DNA from: Shewanella sp. UCD-KL12
Lineage (GTDB): Bacteria > Pseudomonadota > Gammaproteobacteria > Enterobacterales > Shewanellaceae
NCBI RefSeq assembly: GCF_001957125.1
Contig: NZ_MPHJ01000008.1
Span: 222,667-257,721 of the forward strand
Length of the DNA: 35,055 bases
Direction: 5' to 3'
A model generated the notes under the pieces. The model did not search any database and was not told where the DNA came from. It saw nothing but the letters and a program-made list of their open reading frames with translations. Below, in pieces: positions 8,482-17,429 of this stretch. Within the stretch, counting starts at the first letter, position 1; each line of letters opens with the position of its first letter. A program made the translations under genes and the position numbers.

Positions 8482-10308
8482 ATGCACTCAGTTGTTCAAT
8501 CTGTTACTGACAGAATCATTGCTCGCAGTGTTGATTCACGAGCAAAATACCTTGCTGCACTTAACGATGCAAAACTTAATGGCGTACACAGAAGCGCGCT
8601 TAGCTGTGGCAATTTAGCCCATGGTTTTGCAGCCTGTAAACCTGCAGAAAAGAGTTCTATTAAGGCATTAACAAAAGCCAACATAGGTATTGTGACCTCT
8701 TTCAATGATATGTTGTCTGCACATCAGCCATACGAAACATATCCAGAGTTGCTTAAACAAGCATGTCTTGAAGTGGGAAGTGTTGCACAGGTTGCTGGCG
8801 GTGTACCCGCTATGTGTGATGGTGTAACTCAAGGTCAGCCAGGCATGGAGCTGAGTTTACTCAGCCGTGAAGTGATTGCAATGGCGACTGCTGTTGGCTT
8901 ATCTCACAACATGTTTGATGGCGCCTTACTCCTTGGTATCTGTGACAAAATTGTACCCGGCTTGCTGATTGGTGCTCTGAGTTTTGGTCACCTTCCTATG
9001 ATGTTTGTTCCTGCTGGCCCAATGAAATCTGGCATACCAAATAAAGAGAAGGCGAGAATTCGTCAAAAGTTTGCACAAGGTAAAGTCGATAGAGCTGCGC
9101 TGTTAGAGGCTGAGTCTGCGTCTTATCATAGTGCGGGAACATGTACTTTTTATGGTACCGCAAACAGTAACCAGTTAATGCTTGAGGTCATGGGCCTTCA
9201 GTTACCTGGTTCATCATTTGTTAATCCTGATGACCCATTACGTGAAGCATTAAACAAAACTGCTGCAAAGCAAGTATGCCGTTTAACTCAGATGGGCACC
9301 CAATATACACCGATTGGTGAAGTGGTTAATGAAAAGTCGATAGTTAATGGCATTGTTGCGCTATTAGCTACAGGCGGTTCAACGAACTTAACCATGCACA
9401 TTGTCGCAGCAGCTCGCGCTGCCGGTATCATTATTAACTGGGATGATTTCTCTGAGTTATCTGATGCAGTACCGCTACTTGCGCGCGTTTATCCAAACGG
9501 ACATGCAGATATTAACCACTTCCATGCTGCTGGCGGAATGAGCTTCTTAATCAAAGAGCTGCTCGATGCGGGTATGTTACATGAAGATGTAAATACCGTA
9601 GCGGGTTACGGACTGCGCAAGTATACCCAGGAGCCAAGATTAATCGATGGCGAGATAACTTGGGTGGATGGTGCCACTGAATCTTTAGACAATGAAGTTT
9701 TAACATCCGTTACAAAGCCTTTCCAAGTGAATGGCGGTCTTAAGTTAATGAAAGGTAACTTAGGGCGTGCAGTCATCAAGGTTTCAGCGGTGCAAGAGCA
9801 GCACAGATTTGTTGAAGCGCCAGCGGTTGTTATCGATGATCAAAATAAACTCGATGCCATCTTCAAAGCGGGCGAGCTAGATAAAGATTGTGTGGTTGTT
9901 GTTAAAGGACAGGGGCCAAAAGCGATTGGTATGCCTGAGCTACATAAACTCACTCCTATTCTAGGCACGCTGCAAGACCGCGGATTTAAAGTCGCATTAT
10001 TGACCGATGGTCGTATGTCTGGTGCGTCAGGTAAAGTGCCTGCGGCTATTCACCTAACACCAGAGGCGTTAGATGGCGGCTTAATCGCAAAAGTTCACAC
10101 AGGTGACATGATCAGAGTCGATGCGGCAACCGGTGAGCTAACGCTTCTGGTTGAACAAAGCGTCATTGACGCCCGTGTTGCTGACAAAGTTGAACTTCGT
10201 AATACAAGTTTTGGTATGGGCCGTGAACTCTTCGGTGCTTTACGTTCAAATTTAAGTAGTCCTGAGACTGGTGCTCGCTGTACTAGTGCTATTGACGAAA
10301 TCTATTAA
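8482..10308 (+). CDS. edd: Phosphogluconate dehydratase
   Basis: The 608-residue iron-sulfur dehydratase converts 6-phosphogluconate to 2-keto-3-deoxy-6-phosphogluconate (KDPG). It belongs to the IlvD/Edd family: it contains [36 protein letters not shown] and the C-terminal [20 protein letters not shown], and the length matches Edd (about 600). Cysteines at the expected places can ligate the cluster. AAGGAG is 7 nt before the ATG. It is third in the zwf operon. Confidence 0.97.
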   Translation: MHSVVQSVTDRIIARSVDSRAKYLAALNDAKLNGVHRSALSCGNLAHGFAACKPAEKSSIKALTKANIGIVTSFNDMLSAHQPYETYPELLKQACLEVGSVAQVAGGVPAMCDGVTQGQPGMELSLLSREVIAMATAVGLSHNMFDGALLLGICDKIVPGLLIGALSFGHLPMMFVPAGPMKSGIPNKEKARIRQKFAQGKVDRAALLEAESASYHSAGTCTFYGTANSNQLMLEVMGLQLPGSSFVNPDDPLREALNKTAAKQVCRLTQMGTQYTPIGEVVNEKSIVNGIVALLATGGSTNLTMHIVAAARAAGIIINWDDFSELSDAVPLLARVYPNGHADINHFHAAGGMSFLIKELLDAGMLHEDVNTVAGYGLRKYTQEPRLIDGEITWVDGATESLDNEVLTSVTKPFQVNGGLKLMKGNLGRAVIKVSAVQEQHRFVEAPAVVIDDQNKLDAIFKAGELDKDCVVVVKGQGPKAIGMPELHKLTPILGTLQDRGFKVALLTDGRMSGASGKVPAAIHLTPEALDGGLIAKVHTGDMIRVDAATGELTLLVEQSVIDARVADKVELRNTSFGMGRELFGALRSNLSSPETGARCTSAIDEIY

Positions 10309-10322
10309 GGAAGAATATACAC

Positions 10323-10964
10323 ATGCTTGAGAATAACTGGTCATTGCAACCACAAGATATTTTTAAACGTAGCCCTATTGTTCCTGTTATGGTTATCAAT
10401 AGAATTGAAGATGCAGTCCCGCTAGCGAAAGCACTTGTAGCAGGTGGTATTAGCGTTTTAGAGGTAACATTACGTACACCTTGTGCACTCGAAGCTATTG
10501 CTAAGATTGCCAAAGAGGTACCTGATGCCTTAGTTGGCGCTGGCACCATTTTAAATGAAGAGCAACTTCAGCAAGCCGTGGATGCTGGTGCACAGTTTGT
10601 GATCACGCCTGGCGCAACACCGAGTCTTCTTAAAGCTGCTATGGCAGGGACTACACCGCTAATTCCTGGTGTCGCGAGTATCTCTGAAGTGATGACTGGA
10701 ATGTCACTTGGGTATAAAAACTTTAAGTTTTTTCCAGCAGAAGCTTCGGGCGGTGTTAATGCACTTAAAGCATTTTCAGGCCCATTAGCAGATATTCGTT
10801 TTTGCCCAACAGGTGGTATAACACCGAGTAGCTACCGCGATTACCTAGCGCTTAAAAATGTAGATTGTATCGGTGGAAGCTGGATTGCGCCAACAGATGC
10901 AATGGAGCAGGGGGACTGGGCTCGTATCACTGAGCTATGTAAAGAAGCGATTAACGGTATTTAA
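10323..10964 (+). CDS. eda: KDPG aldolase
   Basis: The 213-residue enzyme splits KDPG into pyruvate and glyceraldehyde 3-phosphate. The class I aldolase features are present: LEVTLRT with the catalytic Glu (about residue 45), the Schiff-base lysine in [13 protein letters not shown] (about residue 138), and the phosphate-binding [18 protein letters not shown] precedes the ATG at a rather long spacing. It is the last gene of the operon, followed by a clear terminator. Confidence 0.97.
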   Translation: MLENNWSLQPQDIFKRSPIVPVMVINRIEDAVPLAKALVAGGISVLEVTLRTPCALEAIAKIAKEVPDALVGAGTILNEEQLQQAVDAGAQFVITPGATPSLLKAAMAGTTPLIPGVASISEVMTGMSLGYKNFKFFPAEASGGVNALKAFSGPLADIRFCPTGGITPSSYRDYLALKNVDCIGGSWIAPTDAMEQGDWARITELCKEAINGI

Positions 10965-10995
10965 CTGAAGCTGTCATTCAGTTAACCTAGCAATT

Positions 10996-11023
10996 AAGGC
11001 TGCCTACGAGGCAGCCTTTTTAT
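10996..11023 (+). terminator. Terminator of the zwf-pgl-edd-eda operon
   Basis: AAGGCTGCC-TACGA-GGCAGCCTT is a perfect 9-bp stem followed by TTTTATTTTT. It is 32 bp past the eda stop. Confidence 0.92.
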
Positions 11024-11196
11024 TTTTAGCTCTAAATCACCGACTTCAGAAGGTGGCTTTTCTACAGAAAACAAAAAGATTACATCAGTAATTTCACTAC
11101 TTTGTTCGCCTTCATCTCTCTATGATCTTTATCAGTGCTACGCCTTACCCTTATTAAAACCAACTAATAGCCACAATTAAAACTTGCTAAGACCTG

Positions 11197-11211
11197 AAAA
11201 TGTAACATTTT
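11197..11211. repeat. Short perfect inverted repeat
   Basis: AAAATGT-A-ACATTTT is a 15-bp palindrome in the gene-free stretch 11024-11356, ahead of the cation-efflux gene. It could be an operator; its partner is unknown. Confidence 0.3.
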
Positions 11212-11229
11212 TGGGTTTTTAATATTTAC

Positions 11230-11292
11230 TTTGACAGTCAAACTATAATAGCATTAAAAGTACGTTGATTATCAAACTACTTGGTAATCAAA
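11230..11292. promoter_or_regulatory. Promoter region of cation-efflux gene with three TTGA-type inverted repeats
   Basis: Three related palindromes occur in 63 bp: TTGAC-A-GTCAA (11231-11241), TTGAT-T-ATCAA (11265-11275) and TTGGT-A-ATCAA (11281-11291). A perfect TATAAT (11244-11249) lies directly after the first. The size and symmetry suit a MarR-family dimer, and a MarR gene sits two genes on. The rest of the 11024-11356 gap shows no gene. Confidence 0.5.
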
Positions 11293-11356
11293 ATAATTGG
11301 CGTTTAACAAAGAGATTAACGCTAGAGCAAGCGACTATATATTTTTAGGCTTATAA

Positions 11357-12415
11357 ATGAACAATAATAATGCGTTAGCACACTTTCAGCACAAGCATGA
11401 CTTTTCAAATACAAATAATGATGGAGAGCGAAATACCAGGTACGTGCTCTACCTTACGTTGATCACTATGGTGGCAGAGATAACGGCTGGCACAGTATAT
11501 GGCTCTATGGCACTGCTTGCAGATGGTTGGCATATGGGGACGCATGCAGCAGCATTTATGATCACCCTGTTTGCTTACCATTATGCTAGAAAGCATGCTA
11601 ACAACCCTGAGTTTAGTTTTGGTACGGGTAAGGTCAGTGTATTAGGCGGTTTTACCAGTGCAATCGCGTTAGGGCTCGTAGCCTTAATGATGCTGGTAGA
11701 GTCTGGCATGAGACTATTTAATCCACACCAGATCCAGTTTAATGAAGCGATATTGGTTGCATTCATTGGGCTGACTGTAAATGTTATCAGTGTATTTTTG
11801 CTGAAAGACCATCACAGCCATTCCCATGGGCACTCTCACGGTCATTCTCACGACCATTCTCACGATCATAGTCATTCTCACGATCATAGTCATTCTCACA
11901 ACCATAGCTCCCACGATTCAAGCCATAAGGCGGGAAACGAGACTGATACAAAAAATGATGCTAAAGGTCATGACCATAATCTAAGAGCTGCTTATTTCCA
12001 CGTTTTAGCCGATGCTTTAACCTCTATCTTGGCAATCGGTGCGTTATTACTCGGAAAACTCTATGGACTAAACTGGCTTGACCCTGTGATGGGGATCGTT
12101 GGCTCTATCATTATTAGTCGTTGGGCGTGGCAACTACTGAAACAAACTTCGCCAATTTTATTAGATGCCAGTATTGAGCGTGAATATAGAGAGAAAGTAA
12201 TGGCTTCGATAGAGTCTGAGGAGGGCGTGTTAATAACAGATCTGCATATTTGGCGAGTCAGCGCTGATCATTACAGCCTAGCTATCTCAATTGTAGCGTC
12301 AGAGCCCAAAGAGGCTGAATATTACCGAAATAAGTTAAAAGAGTTTAGCGTGTTGAGCCATTTGACCATTGAAGTTAACTGTCATGATCAGGCAAAATAC
12401 ACGCCAGCAATATAA
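11357..12415 (+). CDS. Cation diffusion facilitator with His-rich loop (DmeF-type)
   Basis: The 352-residue inner-membrane protein probably exports divalent metal ions in exchange for protons. Six membrane segments can be traced, with metal-site motifs HxxxH (H59-H63, in ADGWHMGTHAA) and HxxxD (H215-D219, in FHVLADA). Between segments 4 and 5 is a His-rich cytoplasmic loop with 19 His in residues 152-190. A cytoplasmic C-terminal domain follows, with ITDLHIWRVSADHYSL. The HxxxH pair and long loop resemble DmeF-type cobalt/nickel exporters more than CzcD-type zinc exporters, though specificity cannot be read with certainty. No strong RBS is visible. A MarR gene follows 59 bp downstream and is probably co-transcribed. 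Confidence 0.85.
   Translation: MNNNNALAHFQHKHDFSNTNNDGERNTRYVLYLTLITMVAEITAGTVYGSMALLADGWHMGTHAAAFMITLFAYHYARKHANNPEFSFGTGKVSVLGGFTSAIALGLVALMMLVESGMRLFNPHQIQFNEAILVAFIGLTVNVISVFLLKDHHSHSHGHSHGHSHDHSHDHSHSHDHSHSHNHSSHDSSHKAGNETDTKNDAKGHDHNLRAAYFHVLADALTSILAIGALLLGKLYGLNWLDPVMGIVGSIIISRWAWQLLKQTSPILLDASIEREYREKVMASIESEEGVLITDLHIWRVSADHYSLAISIVASEPKEAEYYRNKLKEFSVLSHLTIEVNCHDQAKYTPAI
11843..11899 (+). repeat. In-frame 18-bp tandem repeat encoding the His-rich loop
   Basis: The unit CATTCTCACGATCATAGT occurs at 11855-11872 and 11873-11890, with partial copies on both sides (11843-11854 and 11891-11899). It encodes HSHDHS repeats. It can expand or contract by slippage without breaking frame. Confidence 0.85.
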
Positions 12416-12474
12416 TCAGACTAGTGTTATGAATAGGCTGATTTAATCATAAATATCATGAATTAGAGAGTGCC

Positions 12475-12894
12475 ATGCAGACTACTGAAGATAAATTAAA
12501 CCACGTAATGGTTGAGTTTTATGAAAAGCTTTCATCTTGGGAGCAAGCAGTCGTTAAAGATAATGGTCACTCTCTGCCTCAAATTCACACTGTAGAGATT
12601 CTTGGAGGCAACGGGCCAATGAGAATGAAAGAACTTGCTGAAAAAATTGGTGTGACGACAGGCACTCTGACAGTACAGATAGATAAAATGGTTAAGTCTG
12701 GTTTGGTGACTCGAAAGCCCCATGAGACAGATAGACGCTCAATTTTAGTGGAGTTAACGGATAAAGGTGAAGCTTTATATCAAGAGCATGATGCTTTACA
12801 TCTGCAATTAACTGGAGAGCTCACAGCAAAGTTTACCGCGGAAGAAAGAGTCCAGTTTTTATCTTTTCTGCAAAGGGTTAATGCTGAGTTCTAA
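12475..12894 (+). CDS. MarR-family transcriptional regulator
   Basis: This 139-residue winged-helix protein has the MarR layout: a recognition region MRMKELAEKIGVTTGTLTVQ, then wing residues VTRKPHETDRRSILVELTDKG with the conserved D-x-R-S. Terminal helices form the dimer interface. It follows the cation-efflux gene by 59 bp on the same strand and probably acts on the TTGA-type repeats upstream of that gene. The RBS is weak (AGAGAG). The ligand, whether metal or organic, is not evident; no obvious metal-binding His/Cys cluster is present. Confidence 0.85.
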   Translation: MQTTEDKLNHVMVEFYEKLSSWEQAVVKDNGHSLPQIHTVEILGGNGPMRMKELAEKIGVTTGTLTVQIDKMVKSGLVTRKPHETDRRSILVELTDKGEALYQEHDALHLQLTGELTAKFTAEERVQFLSFLQRVNAEF

Positions 12895-13016
12895 CTTCAC
12901 CTACCTAAGACTTTTATCTTGGTTAACTTGGCAATTTTAACAGCCTAACATCATCAGTTTTTTCCAAGGATCTGGATATTTTTCTAAGTTGTCGTTCTGA
13001 TAAATAAGAAAATGGT

Positions 13017-13044
13017 AAAAAGAGGATGGAAACATGCTCTTTTT
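13017..13044 (+). terminator. Probable terminator after the marR gene
   Basis: AAAAAGAG-N12-CTCTTTTT forms an 8-bp stem ending in T5. The stem is AT-rich and the loop is large, so it is weaker than the others in this window. It is 122 bp past the marR stop. Confidence 0.5.
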
Positions 13045-13069
13045 AGTTTATGGTTAATGTGAATAAGAC

Positions 13070-13087
13070 AAATGTTGTACAACATTT
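13070..13087. promoter_or_regulatory. Perfect 18-bp palindrome, candidate operator
   Basis: AAATGTTGTACAACATTT is a gap-free perfect palindrome 83 bp upstream of the diguanylate cyclase start. It has no T-run and no loop, so a dimeric DNA-binding protein is a better explanation than termination. I do not recognise the motif. Confidence 0.5.
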
Positions 13088-13169
13088 ATCTATTTAACCT
13101 AGACCAGTAAACAGTCAGCTACTCATAATAGTGACTTATTATCTGTCAATTTCACATGGTGGTGATTGA

Positions 13170-14201
13170 ATGAACTTAGCTAAACATCTTACGGATTCAG
13201 AGGTCTCTGCAAAAATTCTCAGACACGCAGTACCTAAAATGTCAGAACTAAATATCCCCGTTACCCCCGACAATTACGCCGTATGGTATGAGTACTACTT
13301 AGGTATTAACTTAGATCTTAAACGTGCAATCGATGGCTTAATTTCAAATAGTATTAGCTTTTGTACAGAAGTTAATGCAGGACTTCATAAAAATTATATT
13401 CAAGAGAAGTCTCCAGAAGTCATTGAAAATGTACAGATCGAAACTCAGATAATCATCAATACCTTATTAACTAAAATTACTAAGCTAAGTCATGGCACCA
13501 CAGGCATTTCAAATTCGTTAGCCGAATTTAATCAGGAATTGAAACAAAAACCTGATGTCGATGTACTGCACAGGCTAGTCGATTCATTGGTCGATGATAT
13601 GGAAGGTGTTATTCAGAGCAATAAGCAGATGGAGACGAGCCTTAACACCATGAAGGAGGAGGTTTGTACGCTTAAAAGTGAGATGGAAAACCTCAATCAA
13701 GTTGCCATGACAGATCAACTGACTTCACTCAATAATCGCAGAGCCTTCGATGAAGAGGTGTTAAAACAGATGCAGGCGTTGAGTCGAAGCCAAACGCCGA
13801 GTAGCTTATTAGTTTTAGATATCGATCATTTCAAGCAATTTAACGACAAACATGGCCACTTAGTTGGCGATAAAGTCTTGTCGTATATTGCCATCGCGTT
13901 AAAACAATCCGTTAAAGGGACTGACTTTGTCGCAAGATATGGCGGCGAAGAGTTTGCAATTTTACTGCCCGATACCTGCATTGATGATGCGGTAAAGCTT
14001 GCTGAATCAATTAGAAAAGTGATTGCAGATAGAAAGCTCACCATAGGCAAAGACAAAAAGTTATCTCTTGGCTCTATTACTGTTTCTGTGGGAGTGTCTA
14101 CCTTGAACATCAGTGATGATAGAGAAAGTTACTTTGTTCGTGCTGATGAGGCTTTATACCGGGCTAAATCATCGGGCCGAAACTGTGTACGCAGTGAGTA
14201 G
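13170..14201 (+). CDS. Diguanylate cyclase with DgcP-like N-terminal domain
   Basis: The 343-residue protein makes the second messenger c-di-GMP from two GTP. The C-terminal GGDEF domain (about 175-340) has an intact active site GGEEF (258-262) and the usual DIDHFKQFNDKHGH. The autoinhibitory I-site position (249-252) is KGTD instead of RxxD, so product inhibition is probably weak or absent. Residues 1-80 (with IPVTPDNYAVWYEYYLG) resemble the N-terminal domain of Pseudomonas DgcP-type cyclases, and a coiled coil (about 140-180) links the two. There is no membrane segment, so it is cytosolic. GGTGG lies 7-11 nt before the ATG. It is monocistronic. Confidence 0.9.
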   Translation: MNLAKHLTDSEVSAKILRHAVPKMSELNIPVTPDNYAVWYEYYLGINLDLKRAIDGLISNSISFCTEVNAGLHKNYIQEKSPEVIENVQIETQIIINTLLTKITKLSHGTTGISNSLAEFNQELKQKPDVDVLHRLVDSLVDDMEGVIQSNKQMETSLNTMKEEVCTLKSEMENLNQVAMTDQLTSLNNRRAFDEEVLKQMQALSRSQTPSSLLVLDIDHFKQFNDKHGHLVGDKVLSYIAIALKQSVKGTDFVARYGGEEFAILLPDTCIDDAVKLAESIRKVIADRKLTIGKDKKLSLGSITVSVGVSTLNISDDRESYFVRADEALYRAKSSGRNCVRSE

Positions 14202-14491
14202 TTTGACGCGGCAAACTCGAGAGAAACTCACTGACAAAATACTAATGCACTGCATCCAGTGCATTTATCTCTGGGATAAGTGTCTCAGTAAAATACACAT
14301 AGTAAAGCGCTCATCGTAAAGAGCTTATCGTAAAATATGCGCAGATAAGCATGAAGGAAACGAGAAATTCTTCATGCCCAGAACGTTATATAAGACGCTC
14401 ATGTTGAGAACCCCAGGTTAAGCCCCTCACGTAAATCCCTGAGGCCAGTTCCTAGTTACAGGTTACAGGTTACAAGCTCATGCACTATGGG
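14202..14491. other. Gene-free stretch between the cyclase and pat
   Basis: This 290-bp stretch separates convergent genes. It holds a perfect 9-bp stem-loop AATGCACTG-CATC-CAGTGCATT (14244-14265) that may end the cyclase transcript, though it lacks a T-run. It also has a short tandem heptamer, GTTACAG x2 plus GTTACAA (14455-14475), just before the end of pat. No gene is visible. Confidence 0.5.
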
Positions 14492-17182
14492 TTATTTTAG
14501 TGACATATCCATCTTGATTAAATGCTCTTCCATATCAAAGGTCACAGTAAAGCCTAGCCGTTTGGCAAGGTTAGCCATGCTGCGATTCTCGAACATGGTA
14601 AAGCCTGTGAGCACTTCAGTATCATTATCCTTGTAATACTTAATCAGCTTTTCAAGCATAAGCTTACCAAGGCCTTGTCCTTGATGATCGCTTCTCACCG
14701 CCATTGCAAATTCAGCCTCTGTATTATCAGGATCAATCGATGCCCTGATCGCGCCTAAGGTGATATCTTCGCCGTCATCACCTTTGGCCGTAGCAATAAA
14801 TGCCATCTCTCGGGCGTAATCTATCTGAGTGAGTACCGCCATCTCTTCATGGGTCATCTTAGAGCGAACTCCAAAGTAACGCTTATATCTGTCCTCGTCA
14901 GACAGAGAGTTATCAAAAGCTAAGTGTTTTGGCTCATCTTCAGGAAGGATCGGCCTTAGCATAACGTCTTGGCCATTTTTTAGTTTTGCTATCTGCTCTA
15001 ATTCTTTGGGGTAGGGGGATATAGCAAGCCGCGTAGCATTATCAACAGGGTTATCATGTAGTTGAATATTAACATCTAGCATAGTGACATCTTTACCTGC
15101 ACAAAGCACAGGATTAAGGTCTATGCTAGCAATCGCTGGGCAGTCGATAACCAAGTGCGATATCTGAGTTAACATGACACACAAGGCATGCATGTCGAGC
15201 CCTAAGGGCAAGTGTCTGTCTCTAAGCTTCTTAGTTTTTAAGGCCTGAATAACCATGTATCTTGCAAGCGTCATATTCAGTGGTGGTAGGGCAACGACGG
15301 CATCTGTAGAAGGCTCCCATTCAGACCCCCCTTCACCTAATAGTATGGCGGGTCCAAAAACAGGATCGGTAGTGACAGCAACACGTATCTCTTGAGCACC
15401 CGCTGTGAGTGCCATCTTTTGAACGATTAGCCCTTCAACGTTTGCATCTGGGTGTGTACTGCTCACTCTTTCAATAATTGAGGCCGCGGCATGTAAAACC
15501 TCATCAGCGCTGTTTAGATTAAGCATTACACCATGAACATCTGATTTATGATGAATATCTGGAGATTGGACTTTTAGCGCGACCGGGTAGCCTATCTTGT
15601 CGGCGATAGTGACAGCATCTTGAGGGGTTCGCGCCACATAAGTATCAATCGTCTTTAAACCATAAGCACTGAGAATTGCTTGCGACTCATGGGTTTCAAG
15701 TATGCGTTTGCCTTCGCTTTGGGCATGATTGAGTGCGTTATTAGCAAGTTCTGTATCTGTTGGAATATTATCGGGTATCGACTGAGGTACTTCTTGCAGC
15801 AGCTTTTGGTTACGGCGATATTCAACCATATGCATAAATGCACCAACCGCACCTTCAGGTGTTCGATATGTGGGGATCCCAGCGCGGTTAAACTGCTTAC
15901 GCGCCAGATACGCAGAATCTTCACCACTCCAGTTCGTTAAAATATTTATCCGATTTCTATTAGGGTGCTGAGCGACCATGGCCGCTAACTTATCGGCTAT
16001 CTCAATGCTGTCGCCTAATGCAGAAGGAGAGTGAAGCACTAAGATGGCGTCAGCGGTATCACTGTCCATCATCAATTTCACGGTATCGACATAGCGGCTG
16101 GCGTCGGCATCGCCGCCAATATCAATGGGATTTTGCCTTGACCAGATTGAAGGTAATAGTTTATTAAGGCCTGCAACCGTATCATTATCCAATTGTGCTG
16201 ACTTACCGCCACCTAACATTAGCTGATCCAGTGCAAGTACGGCAGGGCCGCCTCCATTCGTCACAATGGCCAGCCTTTCGCCTTGTAGAGGGGCGGAGTG
16301 GGCTAATGTTTCCACTGCGGCAAACAGTTCAATAAGATCGTTTACTCTCAACATACCAGCACGCCTAAAGGCTGCCTCATAGACGGCATCGCTACCTGTT
16401 AGTCCGCCGGTATGAAGCTTTGCCGCCGTGGTTCCCTCTAAACTTCGTCCAGATTTTATCACCAAGATAGGCTTGTTACGCGATGCTGCTCGCGCGGCTG
16501 AGAGAAAGTGCCTCTTTTCATTAATCGAATCAATATAGAGCAAAATCGCATTTGTGCGACCGTCACGGCCAAGGAAATCGAGCAGTTCATCAAAATCGAT
16601 ATCGGTTGCATCGCCTAATGATATAAATGAGGAGAAACCAATGCCCTTGTTATTAGCCCAATCCAACACTGTGGTGCAAATTGCGGCAGATTGCGATACA
16701 AAAGCGATTTTGCCAGGTAGGGCGGTTGTGTGGGCTAAACTGGCATTTAACCCTAAATTGGGCAGCATCATGCCTAAGCTATTTGGGCCAAGTAGGCGCA
16801 TGCCATAACGTTTAGCGTGTTGCCTCGCTAAGGTGAGTAGGTTAACCCCCTCATCATTAAATTCCTGCCCCATACCTGATGCATGAATAATGGCGACTTT
16901 ACAACCAAACTGAGCCAGAGTTTCTACTATCGCTGGTACTTTTTGAGCTGCAGTACAGATGATGGCGAGATCTGGCTTTAGGGGGAGGGCTTCAATACTT
17001 GGGTAAGCCAGCACACCGAGTACGGCTTGATACTTTGGCGTGACCGGCATAATTGGGCCAGAAAAACTCCCTGCGAGCAGGTTTCTCATCACAACATTGC
17101 CAGCGCGTTTTTCACGATTGGAAGCACCAATAATCGCTACAGATTGAGGTTTAAATAGCGTATTAAGTGTTCTTTGGCTCAT
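14492..17182 (-). CDS. pat: Protein lysine acetyltransferase Pat/PatZ
   Basis: The 896-residue protein acetylates lysines on metabolic enzymes (classically acetyl-CoA synthetase) using acetyl-CoA. An NDP-forming acyl-CoA synthetase-like region, with CoA-binding Rossmann (FKPQSVAIIGASN), ligase and ATP-grasp domains, covers about residues 1-690. A C-terminal GNAT domain follows (about 735-896), with the acetyl-CoA loop SDHQGQGLGKLMLEKLIKYY. It matches the E. coli YfiQ/PatZ start (MSQR...) and its length of 886. The in-frame GTG at 17200 is rejected as start because AAGGAAG is correctly placed before the ATG at 17182. It lies downstream of ygeV on the same strand, with a 247-bp gap in which I see no gene or clear terminator. 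Confidence 0.93.
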   Translation of the reverse strand: MSQRTLNTLFKPQSVAIIGASNREKRAGNVVMRNLLAGSFSGPIMPVTPKYQAVLGVLAYPSIEALPLKPDLAIICTAAQKVPAIVETLAQFGCKVAIIHASGMGQEFNDEGVNLLTLARQHAKRYGMRLLGPNSLGMMLPNLGLNASLAHTTALPGKIAFVSQSAAICTTVLDWANNKGIGFSSFISLGDATDIDFDELLDFLGRDGRTNAILLYIDSINEKRHFLSAARAASRNKPILVIKSGRSLEGTTAAKLHTGGLTGSDAVYEAAFRRAGMLRVNDLIELFAAVETLAHSAPLQGERLAIVTNGGGPAVLALDQLMLGGGKSAQLDNDTVAGLNKLLPSIWSRQNPIDIGGDADASRYVDTVKLMMDSDTADAILVLHSPSALGDSIEIADKLAAMVAQHPNRNRINILTNWSGEDSAYLARKQFNRAGIPTYRTPEGAVGAFMHMVEYRRNQKLLQEVPQSIPDNIPTDTELANNALNHAQSEGKRILETHESQAILSAYGLKTIDTYVARTPQDAVTIADKIGYPVALKVQSPDIHHKSDVHGVMLNLNSADEVLHAAASIIERVSSTHPDANVEGLIVQKMALTAGAQEIRVAVTTDPVFGPAILLGEGGSEWEPSTDAVVALPPLNMTLARYMVIQALKTKKLRDRHLPLGLDMHALCVMLTQISHLVIDCPAIASIDLNPVLCAGKDVTMLDVNIQLHDNPVDNATRLAISPYPKELEQIAKLKNGQDVMLRPILPEDEPKHLAFDNSLSDEDRYKRYFGVRSKMTHEEMAVLTQIDYAREMAFIATAKGDDGEDITLGAIRASIDPDNTEAEFAMAVRSDHQGQGLGKLMLEKLIKYYKDNDTEVLTGFTMFENRSMANLAKRLGFTVTFDMEEHLIKMDMSLK

Positions 17183-17429
17183 AGGGCTTCCTTTTATCAC
17201 CGTGTGACTAGCTATACAAGGTTAGCGTAACAGCATTTAAAATAAAGAGTTACGCGACATTAATCAAACTCCTTACTTAAAAAACAGCTTAAATAATTGC
17301 TTAGATAATCACACATTTAAGTAATTCAGTCGCGCCTTAAATGACTTTATTTACCTCATTTAATCGGTTGGGAGCCAGTAACGCTCATACAGTGTGTCGA
17401 TAAGTGTTATTAGCGCAACAGGCCCTAAA

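Noticed and set aside
11231..11249. TTGACA and TATAAT read as one sigma-70 promoter
   Set aside because: Only 7 bp separate the two hexamers, far below the required 16-18 bp. The TTGACA is better seen as half of a TTGAC-A-GTCAA inverted repeat.
17183..17200. GTG start for pat, six codons upstream
   Set aside because: It lies upstream of and over the AAGGAAG that serves the ATG at 17182, and the ATG start matches the known MSQR N-terminus.
17186..17300. CRP-like TGTGA half-sites upstream of pat
   Set aside because: The second half matches poorly (ATACA against TCACA), so I do not claim a CRP site.
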